Shown here: positions 27,369-34,980 of the stretch, in pieces | Layout: each line of letters starts with the position of its first letter | Position numbering within the stretch: the first letter of the stretch is position 1 | DNA from: Alloalcanivorax mobilis | Lineage (GTDB): Bacteria; Pseudomonadota; Gammaproteobacteria; Pseudomonadales; Alcanivoracaceae | Assembly (NCBI RefSeq): GCF_002864685.1 | Contig: NZ_NMQZ01000042.1 | Location: 1-46,500, forward strand | Direction: 5' to 3' | DNA length: 46,500 nucleotides | Position numbers and translations under genes: made by a program | The notes under the pieces: generated by a model | What the model was told of the DNA's origin: nothing | Database searches by the model: none | Seen by the model: only the letters and a program-made list of their open reading frames with translations

Positions 27369-28400
27369 TTATGCCCCTTCGCGCACGATTTGCATGGCCA
27401 TTTGCGAGAGCGGTTCCACCACCTGGCCGGCCCAGCTTGCTTTTTTGCTGGAGGCGTTGCCGTCCAGGGCGCGTTTGGCCACGCCCTGGGCGATGGCGGC
27501 GAGCCGGAAGAAGCTGAACGCCAGATAAAATTCCCAATGGTCAATGTGGCTGATGCCGCGCCGTTCACAGTAGGCCGCCACGTACTCTTTTTCCGTGGGG
27601 ATGCCCAGGGACGCGCGGTCCTTGCCTTGAAGGCCGGACAAATTACCGCCCTCCGGCGGCATGCGCAGCTGCATGCACTGGTAGGCCAGATCGGCAAGCG
27701 GATGACCGAGCGTCGACAGCTCCCAATCCAGCACCGCGATCACGCGCGCTTCGCTGGGGTGCCACATCATGTTGTCGAGCCGGTAGTCGCCGTGCACCAG
27801 GGAGATCTGGCCATCGTCGGCGGGCTGGTTCTGCTCGAGCCAGACCATCAGGTCTTCCATGGCCTGAATGTGCCCGGTCTCCGAGGCGCGGTACTGCTTG
27901 CTCCAGCGGCTCATCTGCCGTTCGAAATAGCTGCCCGGCTTGCCGTAGTCGGCCAGGCCCACGGCGTCCACGTCGACACCGTGCAGCGCCGCCAGCACCC
28001 GGTTCATTTCCTGGTACATGGCGGTGCGCTGGGCGTTGTCCACTTCGGGAATCGCCGCGTCCCAGAAGATGCGGCCCTGGCAAAATTCCATGATGTAGAA
28101 CATCGAGCCGATCACATCACGGTCTTCGCACAGATGATGCACCACCGGCACCGGCACATCGGTGTCACGCAATGCGTTCATGACCCGGTATTCCCGATCC
28201 ACCGCGTGCGCGGATTTAAGCAGCTTGCCCGGCGGTTGCCGACGCAGCACATACTCGCCGGAGGCCGCCTTGAGGCGGAAGGTGGGGTTGGACTGCCCGC
28301 CTTCGAATTTGTCCGCGCTGAGCGGCCCCTTGAAGCCGGGCACGTGCTGTTCCAGATAAGCCGCGAGGCGTTCAGTATCCAGGGTATCCACCTGGGACAT
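27369..28400 (-). CDS. Phosphotransferase (APH fold), ACAD10/11-type acyl-CoA kinase homologue
   Basis: 343 aa kinase related to the N-terminal domain of ACAD10/11 and to LvaA. G-loop EGGQSNPT at 33-40, YVLRRQPPGK near 50-59, catalytic HGDYRLDN at 203-210, metal site DWE at 225-227, then STLGHPLADLAY. ATG 28400 has AAGGAGG upstream. It lies directly after an ACAD10/11-like dehydrogenase gene on the same strand, separated only by a 138-bp spacer holding a heptad repeat. This is the arrangement expected if a two-domain ACAD11-type enzyme were split into two genes. Family function suggests phosphorylation of a 4-hydroxyacyl-CoA. Confidence 0.87.
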   Translation of the reverse strand: MSQVDTLDTERLAAYLEQHVPGFKGPLSADKFEGGQSNPTFRLKAASGEYVLRRQPPGKLLKSAHAVDREYRVMNALRDTDVPVPVVHHLCEDRDVIGSMFYIMEFCQGRIFWDAAIPEVDNAQRTAMYQEMNRVLAALHGVDVDAVGLADYGKPGSYFERQMSRWSKQYRASETGHIQAMEDLMVWLEQNQPADDGQISLVHGDYRLDNMMWHPSEARVIAVLDWELSTLGHPLADLAYQCMQLRMPPEGGNLSGLQGKDRASLGIPTEKEYVAAYCERRGISHIDHWEFYLAFSFFRLAAIAQGVAKRALDGNASSKKASWAGQVVEPLSQMAMQIVREGA

Positions 28401-28420
28401 GGGTTAAACCTCCTTGAAAC

Positions 28421-28534
28421 GAAAGTTGAAAGTGACAAGTTAAAAGTTAAAACGCGCGCACACGGTTGAGGATGCATCCTCAACCGTGTGCGCGCTTTGG
28501 TTTTCTTGCAACTTTTAACTTTTAACTTTCAACG
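28421..28534. repeat. Heptad-arm inverted repeat with a perfect 42-bp central palindrome
   Basis: Arms are GTTGAAA, GTGACAA, GTTAAAA, GTTAAAA on the left and their complement on the right. The core 28454-28495 is a perfect 42-bp palindrome centred on ATGCAT, flanked by GCGCGCACACGG. The whole can fold into one long cruciform or hairpin. The end lies 4 bp from the stop of the acyl-CoA dehydrogenase gene. Confidence 0.92.
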
Positions 28535-28538
28535 GGTT

Positions 28539-29747
28539 CTATTCGTACCGCTTCGCCACGTTACGACCAAGCTGCATCATATGCACCTGATCCGGGCCGT
28601 CGGCCAGGCGCAGGGTGCGGGCGTAGGCGAAGAAGCCGGCCAGGGGCGTGTCCTGGCTGAGGCCCACGGCGCCGTGGATCTGCATGGCCCGGTCGACCAC
28701 GCGCAGGGTCATGTTGGGCACCGCGATCTTGATCATGGCGATCAGTTCCTTGGCTTCCTTGTTGCCGTAGCGATCCATGTGATCCGCGGCTTTCAAGGTC
28801 ATCAGACGGGCCTGCTCCACTTCGCAGTAGCTCTTGGCGATGTCTTCGCGCACCGAGCCGTGCTTGATCATCGGCTGACCAAACACTACCCGGCTGTTGG
28901 CGCGTTTGCACATCAATTCGAGCGCGTGCTGAGCGGCGCCGATCAAACGCATGCAGTGGTGAATACGGCCCGGCCCGAGGCGGCCCTGGGCGATCTCGAA
29001 ACCACGGCCTTCGCCGAGAATAATGTTTTCCGCCGGCACCCGCACGTTATCGAAGATCACTTCGGCGTGGCCTTCCGGAGCGTCCACGGAGCCCAGCACT
29101 TGCATGGCGCGCTTGACGGTTACTCCCGGGGTGTTCACCGGCACCAGGATCTGCGATTGCTGCTCATGGCGGTTCGGGTTGTCCGGGTCGGTCTTGCCCA
29201 TCACGATCATGATTTCGCAGGTTTTGCGCATCGCGCCGCTGATGTAGAACTTGCGGCCGTTGATCACGTATTCGTCGCCGTCACGCTTGATCGAGGTTTC
29301 GATGTTGGTGGCGTCGGAAGACGCCACGTCCGGTTCGGTCATCGCGAACGCGGAGCGAATCTTGCCTTCCAGCAGCGGCTCGAGCCATTCTTTCTGCTGC
29401 TTGGCGTTGCCGTATTTGGCCAGCACTTCCATGTTGCCGGTGTCCGGCGCGGCGCAGTTGAACACCTCGGAGGCGAAATGATAGCGGCCCATCTCTTCGG
29501 CCAGCGGCGCGTATTCCAGGTTGGTCAGGCCGGCGGTGAAATCGCCGTGTTCGCGGGGCAGGAACAGGTTCCACAGCCCTTTGGCCTTGGCCTTGGCCTT
29601 CAGCTCGTCGAGAATCGGCGGCGTTTCCCACGGGGTGTTGGCGACCTGCTCGTGGTAGGCGTGCTGGGCCGGCACGATTTCCTTTTCGATAAAGGAACGA
29701 ACCTGGTTGAGCAGGTCCTGGGTTTTTTCCGAATACTGAAAGTCCAT
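28539..29747 (-). CDS. Acyl-CoA dehydrogenase, ACAD10/11-like (LvaC-like)
   Basis: 402 aa flavoprotein dehydrogenase. AMTEPDVASSDATNI near 157-171 and YVINGRKFYISGA near 183-195 are the FAD and substrate strands; RVVFGQPMI and QIHGAVGLSQD are FAD-binding. At the place where most acyl-CoA dehydrogenases have YEG(T) with the catalytic Glu, this protein has LADGPDQVH at 381-389, as in ACAD11-type proteins. In that family the enzyme can convert a phosphorylated 4-hydroxyacyl-CoA to enoyl-CoA. Adjacency to the kinase gene supports this role; an ordinary alpha,beta-dehydrogenase remains possible. Confidence 0.9.
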   Translation of the reverse strand: MDFQYSEKTQDLLNQVRSFIEKEIVPAQHAYHEQVANTPWETPPILDELKAKAKAKGLWNLFLPREHGDFTAGLTNLEYAPLAEEMGRYHFASEVFNCAAPDTGNMEVLAKYGNAKQQKEWLEPLLEGKIRSAFAMTEPDVASSDATNIETSIKRDGDEYVINGRKFYISGAMRKTCEIMIVMGKTDPDNPNRHEQQSQILVPVNTPGVTVKRAMQVLGSVDAPEGHAEVIFDNVRVPAENIILGEGRGFEIAQGRLGPGRIHHCMRLIGAAQHALELMCKRANSRVVFGQPMIKHGSVREDIAKSYCEVEQARLMTLKAADHMDRYGNKEAKELIAMIKIAVPNMTLRVVDRAMQIHGAVGLSQDTPLAGFFAYARTLRLADGPDQVHMMQLGRNVAKRYE

Positions 29748-29802
29748 CTTATTCTCCCTTGAGGGAACCGGGTTCCCAGTCTGTCAGCAATGTGTGGGTC
29801 GA

Positions 29803-30480
29803 TTAACTGTAGGTAATGGCGTCCAAGCGGTCGTCGCGCTCCAGGTGTGGCACCTGGTTGAACACCGAAAGACGGTAGACGTGTTGGTTGAAGAACCCCT
29901 GCGTCACGCTGGAGTTGCGAATTTGCAGGTTCAACTCGACAACGGTGTCGTCGGCGGTATTGAGCATGTGGCGCATCCACATGGCGATGGCACCGCCGGA
30001 ACTGACCACCAGCACCCGCTCGCGGCCGGCGTGCCGCTGGCGAATGTGCTCCATGGCGGCGGCGACCCGGTCGCAAAAGTCGCGCCAGCTTTCTGGCAGG
30101 TTGCCCTGCAGCTGATCCCGGCGCCAGCTCTGCATGGCGCTTTTCAGAACCCGGTAAAACGCCGCCACCGGCGCGCCGGCGGGCGGTGCCTGATCCGGGT
30201 AAGCGCTCAGATAAGCGTCCACGATGGAGTGAAAATGGAATTCGTTGAGGCCGGGGTGCAGCTCCGCCTTGAGACTGGAGCCCAGGCCCTCCTGGATGCC
30301 CGCCCCGGTTTCCACGTGGCGCACCAGATCGCCGGTCACCAGCGCATCGAAGGTCAGCCCCCGCTCACGGTAATGTTCACCCAGCCAGCGCGCCTGCTGG
30401 TGGCCCAACTGCGAAAGCTTGTCGTAGTTGGCGGCCCCGAAGGAAGCCTGACCGTGGCGAATAAGATAAAACTGCCCCAT
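29803..30480 (-). CDS. Histidine phosphatase family protein
   Basis: 225 aa, phosphoglycerate mutase/acid phosphatase-like fold. Start ATG 30480 gives FYLIRHGQASFG, the RHG catalytic motif, near residues 4-15; a reading to 30534 adds 18 residues. Second catalytic His is in VLVVSSGGAIAMWM region, where SSGG replaces the usual SHGG. If that alignment is right, the second His is missing and activity may be altered. It lies 55 bp upstream of the acyl-CoA dehydrogenase gene on the same strand. Could dephosphorylate intermediates of the kinase route; this is speculative. Confidence 0.85.
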   Translation of the reverse strand: MGQFYLIRHGQASFGAANYDKLSQLGHQQARWLGEHYRERGLTFDALVTGDLVRHVETGAGIQEGLGSSLKAELHPGLNEFHFHSIVDAYLSAYPDQAPPAGAPVAAFYRVLKSAMQSWRRDQLQGNLPESWRDFCDRVAAAMEHIRQRHAGRERVLVVSSGGAIAMWMRHMLNTADDTVVELNLQIRNSSVTQGFFNQHVYRLSVFNQVPHLERDDRLDAITYS

Positions 30481-30647
30481 GCCGTTCTCATTACTGGCGA
30501 AATCGATGCAGGACAGCCTAGAGCACCCACCCAAGTTAGTGAAATTGATATTCTGAATCCCGAACTATGCACGGCATTTATGAAGAAGGGGCCGGGAAAT
30601 AACCGTAGGCCTTACCGGGACGGGTGCTTGCGCGTCGTCGATGGGAC

Positions 30648-30720
30648 AGGCTTCAGGCTTCCAGCTACAAGCCAAACCGTGCTGCGGAGCCGCCCTTGCC
30701 GCTTGAAGCTTGCAGCCGCT
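30648..30720. repeat. Heptad-arm inverted repeat, AAGCTAC family (degenerate)
   Basis: CAGGCTTCAGGCTTCCAGCT and ACAAGCC on the left, core GCTGCGGAGCCGCCC, right arm GCCGCTTGAAGCTTGCAGCC. The core resembles those at 31586 and 35452. Confidence 0.75.
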
Positions 30721-30732
30721 CTCCTTTATTTC

Positions 30733-30745
30733 GAAACCCGATTCC
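30733..30745. promoter_or_regulatory. GGAAT-N3-GTTTC motif upstream of the enoyl-CoA isomerase/hydratase
   Basis: The minus strand reads GGAATCGGGTTTC, 53 bp upstream of the plus-strand gene. Matches the sites at 7554 and 21720. Candidate IclR-family operator. Confidence 0.45.
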
Positions 30746-30798
30746 GATATTTTCGATCACCTTGATAACAATCCGAAATCCGGCACGGGGAGAAAACG

Positions 30799-31572
30799 AT
30801 GAGTGAACTGGACCTGAAAAGCGGCTTTATCCGCGTTACCGAGCACGGCAAGTTGCTGGAAGCGACCCTCGACCGGGCCGATAAGCTGAACGCGCTGACC
30901 CTGGAGATGTATCGCGATCTGAGCCGGGTGGTGGACCATTTCCAGGCCCGCGACGACCTGACCGCCCTGCTGATCGATGGCGAGGGCCGCTCGTTCACGG
31001 CCGGCAACGACCTCAAGGATTTCCGCAACGCCGACCCGAAAACCCGCGAGAACGGCAAGCTGAGCCCGGCGATGGACTTCGTGTTCCGCTTACGGGCGTT
31101 GGATAAGCCGGTGATCATGGCGGTGCACGGCAACGCCACCGGCATCGGCACCACCATGCTGCTGCACTGCGACCTGGTGATCGCCGCGGAGAACACCCGC
31201 TTCTACACCGCGTTCATCAATCTGGGCCTGGTGCCGGAAGCCGGTTCCAGCTTTTTGCTGCAAACGCTGGTCGGCCGGCAAAACGCCAACCGGCTGCTGC
31301 TCGCCGGCGATACCCTGAGCGCCGAGGAAGCCGAGCGCATGGGCCTGGTCGCTTATCGGGTGGCCGACGATCAATTGCGTGAAAAAGCGCTGGAACTGGG
31401 CCAGACCCTGGCCGCCAAACCGCCCCAGGCGATCGCTTACACCAAGCAACTGATGCGCCTCCACGACGACGCGGTGAAAGCGCAGATCGAAGCGGAATCG
31501 AAACGCTTCGCCGAGCGCATGTTCAGCGATGAAGTGCGGGCGATTTTTGATAAGTTTTTGAATAAGAAATAA
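30799..31572 (+). CDS. Enoyl-CoA hydratase/isomerase family protein (isomerase-like)
   Basis: 257 aa crotonase-fold protein. Oxyanion-hole motif FTAGNDLKDF near 70-79; second half HGNATGIGTTMLLHCDLVIAA near 110-130. The position of the first catalytic Glu of true hydratases (GGGxE) is Thr here (GIGTT), while the second Glu is kept in LVPEAGSS near residue 150. This pattern is that of delta3,delta2-enoyl-CoA isomerases (ECI2-like). GGGGAGA precedes ATG 30799. Supports entry of unsaturated acyl-CoAs into beta-oxidation. Hydratase in the cluster is then more likely the MaoC protein at 34981. Confidence 0.88.
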   Translation: MSELDLKSGFIRVTEHGKLLEATLDRADKLNALTLEMYRDLSRVVDHFQARDDLTALLIDGEGRSFTAGNDLKDFRNADPKTRENGKLSPAMDFVFRLRALDKPVIMAVHGNATGIGTTMLLHCDLVIAAENTRFYTAFINLGLVPEAGSSFLLQTLVGRQNANRLLLAGDTLSAEEAERMGLVAYRVADDQLREKALELGQTLAAKPPQAIAYTKQLMRLHDDAVKAQIEAESKRFAERMFSDEVRAIFDKFLNKK

Positions 31573-31585
31573 ACACGCGGAACAA

Positions 31586-31670
31586 AGCGAGGCTACAAGC
31601 CACAAGCTACAAGCCAAACAGCGCTACGTAGCCGCCCTTGCCGCTTGAAGCTTGCAGCTTGTAGCCGCTT
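31586..31670. repeat. Heptad-arm inverted repeat, AAGCTAC family
   Basis: Left arm GGCTACAAGCCACAAGCTAC, core GCGCTACGTAGCCGCCC, right arm CCGCTTGAAGCTTGCAGCTT with GTAGCCGC. It lies in the convergent gap after the stop at 31572. Confidence 0.85.
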
Positions 31671-31687
31671 ATCACCGACGGCATGGC

Positions 31688-32320
31688 CTACGCTGTTCCC
31701 TTCACCACGCCGCGCAGGGCAACGTGCACCACGTCCTCGACGATGTCCTGGCGGGCGCCAGGGTGGTCTTCGTAGCGGATGTGGTACCAGTTGATCACCG
31801 AGTTGAGGGCGCCGAGCATCGGTTTAATCACGATGCGCGGCCGCTCGGCGTGCATTGAACCTTCAGCGATGCCCTCTTCGAGCACGCCAAGAAACACGTC
31901 CTCGTAACGCCGGCGGCGGTTTTGCAGGCGGGTGAGCTGGGCACGCTGAGCGGCGGTGGTGTTGATGCGCAGGTGCATTTGCACCCCTTCGGCCACGGCG
32001 CGCTGGAAATGCTGGGTCTCGATCAGGGTGTGCACATGGCAAAGCGACATGCGGGTTAGCCGCTCCAGGGCCGGCGCCAGACGCCGGCACTCCGGCTCCA
32101 CGGTGGCGAACAGGGCGTCCATGCCGCGCTGGTGAATCTGGAAAAACAACTCCGCCTTGGAGTCGAAGTAGTGGTAGACCATGCCCTTGGTGGCGCCAAG
32201 CTGACGGGCGATGTCGTCGATGCTGGTGGCTTTGAAGCCCCGCTCCATGAAACAGCGCGCCGCCGCGTCGAGGATCACCTCACGGGGTTCGGCTGGCGGC
32301 GCCACCTTTACTTGCTCCAT
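31688..32320 (-). CDS. TetR-family transcriptional regulator
   Basis: 210 aa from ATG 32320; a reading to 32365 adds 15 residues. Helix-turn-helix near residues 27-48 (TSIDDIARQLGATKGMVYHY) followed by FDSKAELFFQIH. The C-terminal ligand domain has no recognisable specificity; general shape fits regulators of fatty acid or aromatic catabolism. It is divergent from the paired acyl-CoA dehydrogenase operon, and a palindromic GAAA-N5-TTTC site (32565-32577) lies in the shared 318-bp spacer, so autoregulation and control of that operon are likely. Confidence 0.9.
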   Translation of the reverse strand: MEQVKVAPPAEPREVILDAAARCFMERGFKATSIDDIARQLGATKGMVYHYFDSKAELFFQIHQRGMDALFATVEPECRRLAPALERLTRMSLCHVHTLIETQHFQRAVAEGVQMHLRINTTAAQRAQLTRLQNRRRRYEDVFLGVLEEGIAEGSMHAERPRIVIKPMLGALNSVINWYHIRYEDHPGARQDIVEDVVHVALRGVVKGTA

Positions 32321-32638
32321 CAAAGATCCTCGAATCCCGGCCCGGCAATGGCCAATAAATTGCACCGATCGTGGTCGATTTCGCGCCCTCGGCGCGACGC
32401 TGCGAATGCGGCTTTTTCAACCCGGAATTGTGACAGCCGCCCGCGCCAAAGCCATTGACCGATTGTGCCTCGAAGTGGGGCGTTGATGACACAACTGCCG
32501 CTAACCATGCCGCTTTTCACACTGGACGCCCCGGCGGGTGGCCAACATACTTGCCGCATTAAATGAAAGTCTATTTCAATAACAGCCTGCTGGCCGGATG
32601 CCCCAACCCCGGCCCGGCGGGGTGCCGAGGAGGTAATA
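32321..32638. other. Divergent spacer between TetR and the dehydrogenase operon
   Basis: 318 bp without a gene. The only element I can place is the palindrome at 32565-32577, about 60 bp upstream of the dehydrogenase ATG. Confidence 0.55.
32565..32577. promoter_or_regulatory. GAAA-N5-TTTC palindrome upstream of the paired dehydrogenase operon
   Basis: Reads GAAAGTCTATTTC within TGAAA-N5-TTTCA. Same 13-bp spacing as the GGAAT-N3-RTTYC set, but less similar. It may instead be the operator of the divergent TetR regulator. Confidence 0.4.
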
Positions 32639-33823
32639 ATGTCGGATCTTGAACAGTTCCGCGCCGAAGCCCGGGAGTGGTTGCAAGCCAACTGCCCCGA
32701 GGAAATGCGCCAGCCGCTGAAAAGCCAGGCGGATCATTGCTGGGGTGGCCGCAAATGGAAATTCCAGTCCGAAGCCCAGAAGGTGTGGATGGAGCGGATG
32801 GCCGAAAAAGGCTGGACCGCCCCGCAGTGGCCGAAAGAGTACGGCGGCGGCGGGTTGAGCCCGGAACAAGGCGAAATCCTCAACGAAGAGATGCAGCGCA
32901 TCAACGCCCGTACCCCGGTGAGCAACTTCGGTTTCTGGATGCTCGGCCCGGCGCTGCTGAAATTCGGCAGTGAAGAACTGAAACGCGAGCACTTGCCGCC
33001 GATTTGCCGTGGCGAGATCCGCTGGTGCCAGGGTTATTCCGAGCCGAACGCCGGTTCCGACCTGGCCAGCCTGCAAACCCGCGCCGAGGACAAAGGCGAC
33101 CATTTCCTGGTCAACGGCCAGAAGATCTGGACTTCGTATGCGGACAAAGCCGACTGGATCTTCTGTCTGGTGCGCACCGACCCCAGCGCCACCAAGCACA
33201 ACGGCATCTCCTTCGCCCTGTTCGACATGGACACCCCGGGTGTCACCACCCGCCCGATTGAGCTGATTTCCGGTGAGTCGCCGTTCTGCGAGACCTTCTT
33301 TGACGACGTCAAAGTGCCCAAGCACCAGGTGGTCGGCGAGCTGAACCGTGGCTGGGACGTGGCCAAGTATCTGCTTACCCATGAGCGCAACAACATCGGC
33401 GGCCAGCCCCCGGGTTACCTGCGCGGCCGGGCCCTGGGCCCGCTGGCCGCCGAGCACGTCGGCACCGAACACGGCAAACTGGCGGACGCCGCCCTGCGCG
33501 CCGACATCGCCAATCTCGAGATCGACAACCTGGCGTTCCAGGCTTTGCTCGGCAAGATCCGCGCCGAAGCGGAAGCCGGCCAGGGCGTGGGCGCCCAGTC
33601 CGCGGTGCTCAAATATTACGGCACCGAGCTCAACAAGCGCCGCTACGAACTGATGATGGACGCGATGGGCGCCGAAGGTTTGGAGTGGCAGAGCGAACGC
33701 ACCCGTGGCGGCATGTTCGCCCGCGAATGGTTGCGCTCCAAAGGCAACTCCATCGAAGGCGGCACCTCCGAAGTGATGCTCGGCATCGTCTCCAAACGCC
33801 TGCTTGGCCTGCCAGACGCTTAA
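32639..33823 (+). CDS. Acyl-CoA dehydrogenase, catalytic (alpha) subunit type
   Basis: 394 aa FAD-dependent dehydrogenase. FAD/substrate motif QGYSEPNAGSDLASLQTRAE near 131-150, FLVNGQKIWTSYADKAD near 157-173, and the C-terminal catalytic Glu motif NSIEGGTSEVMLG near 370-382. GGAGG lies upstream of ATG 32639. Followed 13 bp later by a second, shorter dehydrogenase that lacks a catalytic Glu motif. Such neighbour pairs in actinobacterial and proteobacterial steroid and side-chain catabolism form alpha2beta2 enzymes, so a heteromer is likely. First gene of a five-gene beta-oxidation operon. Confidence 0.92.
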   Translation: MSDLEQFRAEAREWLQANCPEEMRQPLKSQADHCWGGRKWKFQSEAQKVWMERMAEKGWTAPQWPKEYGGGGLSPEQGEILNEEMQRINARTPVSNFGFWMLGPALLKFGSEELKREHLPPICRGEIRWCQGYSEPNAGSDLASLQTRAEDKGDHFLVNGQKIWTSYADKADWIFCLVRTDPSATKHNGISFALFDMDTPGVTTRPIELISGESPFCETFFDDVKVPKHQVVGELNRGWDVAKYLLTHERNNIGGQPPGYLRGRALGPLAAEHVGTEHGKLADAALRADIANLEIDNLAFQALLGKIRAEAEAGQGVGAQSAVLKYYGTELNKRRYELMMDAMGAEGLEWQSERTRGGMFAREWLRSKGNSIEGGTSEVMLGIVSKRLLGLPDA

Positions 33824-33836
33824 GGAGTCCTGGATT

Positions 33837-34922
33837 ATGAAACTCAACGACGAACAACAGATGCTGCAGGACTCCGTGGCGCGGCTGATGGCCGACAAGG
33901 GCCCGGTGTCCCGCCTGCGCGAACTGCGCGACAGCAACAACGAAAAGGGCTATGACGAGCCGCTCTGGAACGCCATGGTGGAAGCCGGCCTGACCGGCAT
34001 TGTGGTGCCCGAAGAGCACGGCGGTATTGGTTTTGGTCTGGTTGGCGCCGGTCTGGTGGCGCGCGAGATCGGCCGCAACCTGTCGGTGACGCCGTTCTTC
34101 TCGACCTCGGTATTGGCCGCCACCGCGCTGGCCACCGGCGGCAGCGACGAGCAGCGGCAACAGTGGCTGCCGAAGATCGCCGAGGGCAGCGCCATCGTCG
34201 CCCTGGCCGTGGATGAAGGCGCCAAGCACCGCCCGGACAACCTGAAAGCGACCGTCGAAGGCGGCACGCTCAATGGCGACAAAGTGCTGGTGCTGGACGG
34301 CCACGTCGCCGATCTGTTGCTGGTGGCCGCCGGCCAGGGAGACCAGGCGGCACTGTATCTGGTCGACCCGAAAGCCGAGGGCGTGAGCATCGAGCGCACG
34401 GTGATGGCGGACAACCGCAATGCCGCCCGGATCAGCTTCAAGAATGTGGCCGCCGAGCCGATGGCGAACGGCACCGGCGCTCTGCAAGCCGCCCTGCGCG
34501 CCGGCCGCGCGGTGCTCGCCGCGGAACTTTCCGGGCTGTCCAAGGAAGTGTTTGAGCGTACCCTGGGCTACCTGAAAGAGCGCAAGCAGTTCGGTCGCCT
34601 GATCGGCACGTTTCAGGCGCTGCAGCACCGCGCCGCGCAGCTCTCCGCCGACGTGGCGATGAGCGAAGCGCTGGCTCTGCAAGCCCTGGACGCCTGCGAT
34701 GGCAACGCCGACGACGCCGACATACAGGTGTTCGCCGCCAAGGCCAAGGCGGCCCGCGTGGCGCTGCTGGCCGGCCAGGAAGGGGTGCAGATGCACGGTG
34801 GCATCGGCATGACCGATGAATTCGACATCGGCTTCTTCCTCAAGCGCGCTCGCGCTGGCGGTGAAACCCTGGGCGACGCCAACTACTGCGCCGACCGCTT
34901 CGCCACCCTGGGCGGTTATTGA
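33837..34922 (+). CDS. Acyl-CoA dehydrogenase, non-catalytic (beta) subunit type
   Basis: 361 aa. Recognisable as an acyl-CoA dehydrogenase by VPEEHGGIGFG near 50-60, LKERKQFGRLIGTFQALQHR near 245-264 and VQMHGGIGMTDEFDIG near 316-331. The N-terminal half is weakly conserved and the C-terminus stops at RFATLGGY without the YEG(T)/IEGGT motif that carries the catalytic base. ATG 33837 has AAGGAG upstream; a reading to 33804 overlaps the previous gene. Best read as the partner subunit of the preceding dehydrogenase. Confidence 0.9.
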   Translation: MKLNDEQQMLQDSVARLMADKGPVSRLRELRDSNNEKGYDEPLWNAMVEAGLTGIVVPEEHGGIGFGLVGAGLVAREIGRNLSVTPFFSTSVLAATALATGGSDEQRQQWLPKIAEGSAIVALAVDEGAKHRPDNLKATVEGGTLNGDKVLVLDGHVADLLLVAAGQGDQAALYLVDPKAEGVSIERTVMADNRNAARISFKNVAAEPMANGTGALQAALRAGRAVLAAELSGLSKEVFERTLGYLKERKQFGRLIGTFQALQHRAAQLSADVAMSEALALQALDACDGNADDADIQVFAAKAKAARVALLAGQEGVQMHGGIGMTDEFDIGFFLKRARAGGETLGDANYCADRFATLGGY

Positions 34923-34940
34923 TCCGCTTCGTTTCATTGT

Positions 34941-34967
34941 TCAGGGGGCGGCCCCGCCGCCCCCTGA
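34941..34967 (+). promoter_or_regulatory. Strong intercistronic hairpin
   Basis: Perfect 12-bp GC-rich arms TCAGGGGGCGGC and GCCGCCCCCTGA with a CCC loop, between the dehydrogenase beta gene and the MaoC gene. No T-run follows, so it is more likely an mRNA processing or stability element than a terminator. Confidence 0.6.
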
Positions 34968-34980
34968 CCGGGAGAACAGC

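Larger units (their letters stand above)
30481..30798. other. Divergent spacer between histidine phosphatase and enoyl-CoA isomerase/hydratase
   Basis: 318 bp with no gene. It carries an AAGCTAC-type heptad element (30648-30720) and the 13-bp motif at 30733-30745 that is 53 bp from the plus-strand start. Confidence 0.6.
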
